Assembly: GCA_023512835.1 (NCBI GenBank) | Contig: CM042087.1 | Coordinates: 14,354,853-14,418,852, forward strand | Source of the DNA: Taxillus chinensis | Taxonomy: Eukaryota > Streptophyta > Magnoliopsida > Santalales > Loranthaceae | DNA length: 64,000 nt | Direction of reading: 5' to 3' | Shown: piece after piece, positions 57,143 through 64,000 of the stretch | How the letters are laid out: each line of letters starts with the position of its first letter | Position numbering within the stretch: position 1 is the first letter of the stretch | The notes under the pieces: model-generated | What the model saw: only the letters and a program-made list of their open reading frames with translations | Told to the model about the DNA's origin: nothing | The model's database searches: none | Position numbers and translations under genes: made by a program

Positions 57143-57324
57143 CTACAGAGTGCAAGAAACCCCCGCTGGTGACACGAATGATACACGGCGCCGATAACAA
57201 TATATCTTGGCCTGGAAAGCCATAAGCCAATCCATACCCAAGATCAGGTCAAACGTCCTCAATGGCATCACATACAAATTGAAGCTAAGCTCCACATCTC
57301 CTATGGTTAACACACACTCATGAC
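57143..57324 (-). pseudogene. Tekay-like protease fragment
   Basis: Frame 57337-57143 carries LSFNLYVMPLRTFDLILGMD then WLMAFQAKI, the C-terminal half of a chromovirus retropepsin. The catalytic D-S-G part lies beyond the LTR B insertion at 57325 and is not in the window. Confidence 0.75.
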
Positions 57325-57771
57325 TATCACGCCCCAAATTTCCTTCCCCTTTGGAAATGGGTAATGACTGCCCATGCCCGCACCCGAAGGGTCAAGGGTT
57401 CGGTGTAAACACCAAAGTGAGGACACCTACCGCGGGTGCTGTCCTATCCCTGTATCACATGTCAACATGCCAAGGGGCATGTACCTGTTTCCATGCCAAC
57501 CACACCACCACAATATACATACATACGGTATTCACAACTCAAAACATCAATTACATTGCTCAGAGGTTTCAAGCTCTTTTACAACCCACTAGGGAACAAG
57601 CTCCCAATAATAAAACCAGGGTACACAGTTCAAGCAAACAGAATCTCAAATACAACGAAATAACCAAATGTATATATATATATATAAGGCCATACAACCC
57701 CAGCGGCCTACCAACTCAGCTCTTCCGCCTATCGCCTGCTAGGTCCTGCAAAGAACAGTTCATAGGAGGGG

Positions 57772-59456
57772 TGTCACGCCCTGCATTTCCGACTCGGGAA
57801 ACCGGTACGTGACTCCCTATTCACCCACACGGAGGGCAACGGGGTTGGATTATTAGATGCCACACAAGCAAAACTAACAATTATAATAAATCAAACAAGC
57901 CACATCTTTATTTAATTCCAAATCTCAAAGGTTCACAAACCAACCATGTTCCGTACTACAATTCAGTCTCTTAGTACATTTCCCCCATGGGGTTACATAA
58001 GTCATAAAATTACATCACAGAAGAGCAATAAAATGAAGATGGTCTTCCACCTTGGTGTATCCACTTAACGCCTGTAAGTCCCTAGAAAACAAGCAAACAC
58101 AGTAGGAGGGGAGAGCAACCACAGCTCAGTAGGGATCAAGTCTCCCCAACCCTTCCCATGCTCCTAGCGGCTACATGCATGTGCACAGGTGTAGTGATGT
58201 GGCAGTAGTAAGAAAATAAAGCATTTCACATAATGGGCGTAACCTCAGCCCCAGCCACACTGGCTAACAAACCACAACTCAAATAAGTAATTTAACCGCC
58301 TCTTCAGGCCACTGATTTAACCGCCTCTCAGGCAAAGTAGTTTAACCGCCTCTTCAGGCCATTGGTTTAACCGCCTCTCAGGTAAAGTAATTTAACCGCC
58401 TCTTCAGGCCAGATACCACAGTCATGCACACAACACACACTACGGTCACTCAAGCATAAAACCAAACACTTGGTGTGCACCCGTTCACAAGTGCACAAAC
58501 CCAGCCATTCAGGCAATAGAACAAACACCCAGCATGCATACATACACCAAATCACAAGTCCAGCCACACAGACATATTACCAAACATGTAATGGGTATAT
58601 ACACACAGCTATATTCACACAGGCATTTCATCGAACATATAGCATGACACAACAACACAAGAATAGTCCACGTTCCCCACGCCGAACGCCGTCCACCCAT
58701 GAGACTCCGACCACCCACGCAAGACGCCCAGCAGCAACCAGGAGCTCCCCTTCCCTCTCTCTCTCTCTGCGACGGCTGGTGGAGCAACAAACCCTAACCC
58801 TAAAATAGAGGGGCTTCTCCTCCTTATATAGACAACACAACATCAAAACGACGTAGTTTTGATTAAGTGAATCCCAGCATCAAAACGACGTAGTTTTGAT
58901 TACACAAGTTACAACCTTTCCGCATCCATACACACCAAAATACTCACTATACCAACCTGGTCCTTTGGGAAAAGATGATTAGAATAACAAAACTAAGGTA
59001 ACCATGCAAAAATATGCCTGCACGCCAATTTGAACGCCAATTCCACAATTGGCGTGCAGCTCCAAATGCACTCAAACTTCACCCCAAGCCTCCTTGCATC
59101 TTGTAGAGGTCTGAGAAGCAAAAATATGCTTGCACGTAAAATGGGTGAATTCACGTGCAGCTCCAAATGCTCTGAAATTTCTGTGGTAGGTAGAGGACCT
59201 CATTCTAAGAAACTTTTGTTCTTGCACGCCAATTGTTTGAGGCCATCTACCCTATCTAAAGTGAGCTCCAAGATCAGCCAAAACAGCTTAAAATCGCCTG
59301 TATATGCATAGCATCTTCCTAGGGCATAAATACACGTTATCACTTGTCATATGCACCTCTCAAAAGTCCCCTCTTGGGCTCCCTAAAACCCAACAATTTC
59401 CACTCACAAGGCATCTGTGATTAACTCCGTACATCCCACAAACATGGGTCATTACA
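57772..59456 (-). repeat. Type A LTR, diverged copy
   Basis: TGTCACGCCCTGCATTTCC...GGGTCATTACA, about 1.69 kb and collinear with 12217-14173. The CCCGGG minisatellite is replaced by TTTAACCGCCTCTTCAGGCC units (about 58290-58410). It carries the near-palindrome pair (58842-58863, 58879-58900), a TATATAAGGA box near 58820, and a 59034-59055 palindrome. Confidence 0.85.
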
Positions 59457-59463
59457 TCTTCCC

Positions 59464-59969
59464 TGAGAATAGCCCAGCCCATACCCGTCACAAGAATTTT
59501 GTCCGCTTTGGCCAACCAGTCTTGGGCCTCGCCCTCATGGCCTGCTCCGCACGGTTTTGTCTTTGGGCCTCGCCCAAAACGTGTTCCTGTGAGGTGAGGT
59601 ATCCATCCCCTCCTATAAGGAGGACTTTGTTCTCCTCACCAAGCAATGTGGGACTAACACCTACTCATGGGTCATTACAATCCACCCCCCTTAGGAGGCC
59701 CACGTCCCCGTGGGACCATGGCACACCGCTCCGGGTCTGGCTCTGATACCACCCGAGAATAGCCCAGCCCATACCCGTCACAAGAATTTTGTCCGCTTTG
59801 GCCAACCAGTCTTGGGCCTCGCCCTCATGGCCTGCTCCGCACGGTTTTGTCTTTGGGCCTCGCCCAAAACGCGTTCCTGTGAGGTGAGGTATCCATCCCC
59901 TCCTATAAGGAGGACTTTGTTCTCCTCACCAAGCAATGTGGGACTAACACCCACTCATGGGTCATTACA
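59464..59969 (-). mobile_element. TRIM retrotransposon, complete
   Basis: Two LTRs of 216 bp (59464-59679, 59754-59969) are nearly identical; the only differences noted are T/C at the first base, GTG/GCG in AACG(T/C)GTTCC, and CTACTC/CCACTC. They flank 74 bp of internal DNA holding a perfect iMet PBS on the minus strand (TGGTATCAGAGC, 59740-59751) and a polypurine tract (minus AAGGGGGGTGGAT, 59680-59693). There is no coding capacity, so its mobility depends on other elements. Confidence 0.88.
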
Positions 59970-60456
59970 AGGGGTGAGCACACCACAACTCAGTAGGGAT
60001 CAAGTCTCCCCAGTCCCGTCCCACTCTAAAACTATGCATGTCAAGTGGATGCATGTGCTCGTGTAGTGACTTAAGCTAAAACTATAACCATCACCCAGTA
60101 AACACACCTCATACCTCTCGCCGCACAGAGGGCAGAGGACACCCCGCCACCACGGCGACGTGACATGCCACACCAGGCACATGTGAATCTCATCTCAAGG
60201 GGTACAGTATAATGACTGTCCCATACTCAGCTCAATTCCCGCATTTCTGGGGTTCTCATCTCAACTCCCCGCGTTTCTGTGGTCCTCAGCATACACATTT
60301 CAACATATACAACTCAACAATCTCAACTCAATAAACATAACTCAACAAACACAGTACAAACATACAACTCATTTAGCATACAAAAACTCAACTCAGAATG
60401 TAAAACAACAGATAGTCTCAGAACAATGAAATCATTACATATAACATCACCTAACT

Positions 60457-62436
60457 TGTCACGCCCCAATTTCCTTCCACTTGGAAATGAGTAGTGACTG
60501 CCCATGACCGCACCCGAAGGGACAAGGGGTAGGTGCAAGCACCTTAAAAGGACTTCTGGCACGGGTGCTGTCCCAAACCTGCACAACCAGGCTAATATGC
60601 CAAGGGGCATGCTCCTACTCCCAAACCATGCACACAAATACAAATTGAATAACAACATCTCATTTTATTTCATTTCAAAGACTAAATGTTTATTACAACC
60701 CAGTCGGGGAAAAACCCCTATGAAGCCAGGTGTACTGTTACAAATAAAACCAAACCAAATTCCAGAACATAAAACCAGAGTACAACAAAGGAAATAACAT
60801 AAAACTCCCAGCCTCAGGGGCCTAGCTCCTCAGCCTTCACCTACCGCCTGCTAAACCCTGCAAAAGGACAGTTTATAGGAGGGGTGAGCAAACCATAGCT
60901 CAGTAGGGATCCAGTCTCCCCCGGACCCGTCCCGCTCTACAACATGCATGATATGTGTATGCTTGTGCCCGTGTCGTGCCTAAGGCTAAAGCAAGAAACA
61001 TCACCCAAGTAAACACTCTTTACCCGAGCCCGCACCGAAGGGCGAGGACACCCCGCCACCACGGTGACATGACATACCACATCCAGGCGAATGTTGCATG
61101 GACACCAATGCAACATTTTCCACCCGAGTCAGATATGGTCAACCACCTCCTCGGGTGCCATACCTACCCTCAGGAATGGGTGTAGACTTAGCCCACCGTC
61201 GTGAGTGCTACACCGAGACTCAGGACCACGTCCTGGCCAAATCTCAAAGGGGTCCAGCTATTGTGCCTGGCCCATATCTCGGCTCGGTCTCAAACAGACC
61301 AACAAAACAAGATAGCATTACATCTCAACATGTAAACTCAAGACAAGCATTTACACTTTATTTCGAGGGACCAACATGGTCGGATACAAGCCACACGCAT
61401 CAGCCTCACAGGCTTTTTATCAAATACAAATCAAACACAAGACACACCAGTCACACAGGTATATCATTAGACACCCATATACAAGGTCTCACAGGCATTA
61501 TATTGAATACATGGCATGCAGGCCTCACAGGCATTTTATCAAATACATAGTGTGCAGGCCTCACGGACATTTCATCAAACACATGGTGGGCATAAACAAA
61601 CCCGAGAAAATCCTCAGGCCAAATTCAACATCGGAATCAACAGAACATGCCACCGAAGGCCAACATCCATATAGGAGATCACACTTATATGGATAAACAT
61701 ATATATATATATATATACATATAGGCGAATATCCTAGAACAGAGGAGAGTTAGGAAGAACATGAATCCCTACCTCGGACTTTTGTCTTAACCTCTACGCT
61801 AGACACCTTCCAACGACGCGAACCACCACGGCAATCGCCCGGAGATCCTCCTCTCTCTCTCTCTCTGGCGAAGCCTGCAACAAAGAAGAACACAAGAACC
61901 CTTAACTCAAACTCAAGCGCTCATTATACAGACACTACCCACATCAAAACGACGTAGTTTTGATTAAGTAAATCCAGGATCAAAACGACGTAGTTTTGAT
62001 CACACAAGTTAGCACCTTTCCGCACCCATATAGGCCAAAATACTCAGAATTTCAACATGGTCCTTTGGAGGAAGATCATTAGAATGTCAAAACCAAGGGA
62101 ACCATGTAAAAATATGGCTGCACGCCAATTTGAACGTGAATTCCCCAATTCACGTGCAACTCCAAATGCACTCCAAATGCGCTCAAACTTCACCCCTAGC
62201 CTCCTTGCATCATGTAGAAGACAACCACACTTGCACGTGAAATGGACTCATTTCACGTGCACCTCACATACACGTCCGTTTGGTCTGAAACTTCTGTGGT
62301 AGATAGAGGACATCATTCTAAGCATCTTTCCTTTTGCACGTGAATTCATTTGAGCCCATTCACTAGGTCAAAATCTAGAAAAAAACTCTACTCAGAAGGC
62401 AAAATTGTGACTATCTCAAGGTACGGGTCCTTACAT
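60457..62436 (-). repeat. 3' LTR of Tekay-like #2
   Basis: TGTCACGCCCCAATTTCC...GGGTCCTTACA, about 1.98 kb. Its U5 half resembles LTR B, while its U3 half (61920-62436) resembles the type A family. It has two near-palindrome motifs (61943-61964, 61979-62000), a (CT)n run (61848-61866), and palindromes at 62134-62155 and 62233-62260. Confidence 0.9.
62134..62155. repeat. GTGAATT-type palindrome in LTR U3
   Basis: Arms ACGTGAATT and AATTCACGT around CCCC, at the same place as ACGCCAATT and AATTGGCGT around CCAC at 59034-59055. Confidence 0.88.
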
Positions 62437-62470
62437 CCTCTCCCCCTTAAGACTTTCCATCCTCGAAAAG
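62437..62470 (-). other. Polypurine tract of Tekay-like #2
   Basis: The minus strand reads TTTTCGAGGATGGAAAGTC then TTAAGGGGGAGAGGA directly before TGTAAGGACCC. Confidence 0.8.
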
Positions 62471-62677
62471 AAAAGGTGGAATGAAAGAAAACAATCACAA
62501 CCAATGCATAGGCCTCTAACACCCTTTAGCACAATTTAGTACATAACAATCACAAATTATTTCACACATTTATACACTCCACATGGTCATGTAGCGATGT
62601 TATATTCTCAAGTTACCTAACCAGTTGGGCAAGTACCTGATTATGTTGAAGTTTGATGCTTGCCCTCCTCCCTTCCT

Positions 62678-63730
62678 TCAAAGTTGTTCGTCCTCGAACA
62701 AATCAGGATAATGAGCACGCATCTCAGCCTCACGTTCATAGGTCTCTTCCTCCAGCCCTCGGTGTTGCCACAACACCCGAACCAACGGAATAGTCTTACC
62801 TCGCAGCTGCTTCTCGCGCCTATCTACAATACGGATGGGTGCCTCGACAACAAACACATCCTCTCCAAGATCCAGGGTACCCCAATCTAGCACGTGTGTG
62901 GGATCTGGATGATATTTTCGCAACTAGGATACATGGAAAACATTATGAACTCTGCTCAAACTAGGTGGTAACGCCAACCTATAAGCAATAGGTCCAACTC
63001 TGCTCAAAATCTCGAACGGTCCAATGTACCGAGGGGACAACTTGGACCCAGTCCCAAATCTCTTGTGCCCTCTCCGTGGAGAAACACGAAGGAATACGTG
63101 GTCTCCCACCAAAAACTCCAACGGTCGGCGTCGGCGATCTACATAAGACTTTTGTCTGCTCTGAGCTGTAAGAAGGCGTTGCCGAATCAGCTGAACTTTT
63201 GCCGTAGCCTCCTGGACCAATTGAGGTCCTAACATAGCTACCTCTCCAGCTTCTGCCCAACATAATGGAGACCGACACGGTCGGCCATACAATGCCTCAA
63301 ACGGGGCCATCCCAATCGAAGACTGGTAATCGTTATTATAGGCAAACTCCACCAGAGGAAGGTGGGAAGCCCATGATCCTCCAAAATCAAGTACACAAGC
63401 CCTCAACAAGTCTTCCAATGTTTGAATGGTCCTCTCAGACTGACCATCAGTCTCAGGATGGAATGCGGTACTCAAATTAAGTCGGGTTCCTAATGCTTCC
63501 TGCAAACCTCTCCAAAACCGGGATGTAAACCGCGCATCTCTGTCCGAAACAATAGACAAGGGCACTCCGTGCAGGCGGACAATCTCATCAACATACAACT
63601 GGCTTAACGTGCCGATAGAGTCGTGCTCTCGAATTGCCAAGAAATGGGCTGACTTAGTTAAGCGGTCCACTATGACCCAAATCATGTCCTTCCTCCCAGA
63701 AGTGGTAGGAAGTCCCGTCACAAAGTCCAT
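62678..63730 (-). pseudogene. Tekay-like #2 integrase core, C-terminus and chromodomain
   Basis: Frame 63730-62924 (268 residues) holds the integrase core: [74 protein letters not shown]. The GPY/F region follows (LSPRYIGPFEILSRVGPIAY) and the frame ends VHNVFHVS at a stop. Frame 62923-62678 continues with LRKYHPDPTHVLDW and a chromodomain (VRVLWQHRGLEEETYEREAE, ending LFEDEQL). A single stop codon separates the two, so this is the least decayed pol in the window. Confidence 0.9.
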
Positions 63731-64000
63731 GGTAATATGCTCCCACTTCCACTCGGCCAGGTAAAGGCCGCAATTGACCAGCGGGTCATTGGTGCTCTGC
63801 CTTCACTTGCTGACAGGTAAGGCACCTGGAAACAAACTCTGCTACCCTCCGTTTGAGCCCCGGCCACCAGAACTGTGCACGAATGGCATGATACATCTTA
63901 GTTCCTCCTGGATGTACAGCCAAACGGGAATGATGAAATTCCCTCAGCACATCCTCACGCAAGGTAGGTGGTACTATCAAACGCCCCCGAAATTTCAGCT
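63731..64000 (-). pseudogene. Tekay-like #2 integrase zinc domain, continues off window
   Basis: Frame 63980-63786 carries FHHSRLAVHPGGTKMYHAIR, FWWPGLKRRVAEFVSRCLTC and QQVKAEHQ, the HHCC zinc domain. A frame change between about 63740 and 63786 separates it from the core. The rest of pol lies beyond 64000. Confidence 0.8.

Larger units (their letters stand above)
46077..57324 (-). mobile_element. Tekay/Del-like chromovirus #1, 3' part with nested insertions
   Basis: 3' LTR (46077-48024), polypurine tract, then in rightward order chromodomain and integrase, RNase H, RT and protease remnants on the minus strand. The pol is broken by the Tat solo LTR (50268-52359) and by LTR D (53054-56760), and the protease by LTR B at 57325. 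Gag, PBS and 5' LTR lie outside the window. The long LTR, TTTTCGAGGACGAAAAG polypurine context and chromodomain fit Tekay/Del. Confidence 0.85.
57772..59969 (-). mobile_element. Composite insertion: type A LTR joined to a TRIM, one outer TSD
   Basis: One AGGGG TSD (57767-57771 and 59970-59974) encloses a type A LTR (57772-59456), a 7-bp linker and a complete TRIM (59464-59969). The left terminus is type A U5 (TGTCACGCC); the right terminus is the TRIM U3 end (GGGTCATTACA). Neither member has its own TSD at the internal junction. Confidence 0.75.
57325..60456 (-). repeat. LTR B, split by a composite insertion and cut by the next element
   Basis: Left part 57325-57771 (TATCACGCCCCAAATTTCC…) and right part 59975-60456. 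It is the same family as the LTR at 60457, sharing CCCATG(C/A)CCGCACCCGAAGG. The gap between the parts is the composite insertion with TSD AGGGG. The far end is not visible because another element starts at 60457. Confidence 0.75.

Noticed and set aside
59464..59969. Cassandra-type TRIM
   Set aside because: The conserved 5S rRNA promoter words that define Cassandra LTRs are absent.

Overview
This window is plant nuclear DNA, almost certainly angiosperm and probably eudicot. It is a dense nest of LTR retrotransposons surrounding one ordinary host gene. The plant assignment rests on Athila/Tat-type and chromodomain-bearing Ty3/gypsy retrotransposon proteins, tRNA-iMet and TGGCGCCG-type primer-binding sites, a copia solo LTR, a TRIM, and a spliced DDT-domain gene resembling Arabidopsis DDR4. 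No species can be named from the sequence. No rRNA, tRNA, CRISPR array or bacterial-type operon was seen.

Layout. 1-5251: Athila-like remnants on the + strand: a decayed ORF ending in a possible Ulp1/C48-like segment, a complete 1.5 kb LTR, a PBS and a broken gag. 5252-26417: a Tat-lineage Ty3/gypsy element on the - strand (3' LTR 5252-8092, 3'UTR tandem array, broken pol, protease, gag, truncated 5' LTR 24352-26417). It is split at the RT by a 'type A' non-autonomous element (12217-20927) with a near-match target-site duplication (TSD). 26418-27582: a further partial Tat LTR. 27918-41395: a Reina-like short-LTR chromovirus on the - strand, dissected by three later insertions, each with a perfect 5-bp TSD (AGAGC, GGACT, GGGAG). 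42420-45234: the host gene, a DDT-domain protein with six exons visible, cut off by a 500-N assembly gap (45277-45776). 45777-46076: a hAT-like non-autonomous fragment. 46077-57324: a Tekay/Del-like chromovirus on the - strand, broken by a Tat solo LTR (TSD ACCTT) and by another LTR insertion that itself contains a copia solo LTR. 57325-60456: a further LTR split by a type A LTR-TRIM composite with outer TSD AGGGG. 60457-64000: 3' LTR, chromodomain and integrase of a second Tekay-like element that leaves the window.

Function. Apart from the DDT gene (a likely ISWI chromatin-remodelling accessory subunit), every recognisable protein is a disabled Gag, protease, RT, RNase H or integrase. The interest lies in LTR biology. 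Unrelated LTR families share promoter blocks and variable tandem modules. A U3 palindrome keeps its symmetry through coordinated arm changes. One insertion carries a foldback copy of its U5 end at the wrong terminus yet sits in a perfect TSD. One TSD encloses a chimera of two families.

Limits. Coordinates were counted by eye and LTR edges may be off by a base or two. Family names come from motif recognition, not database searches.
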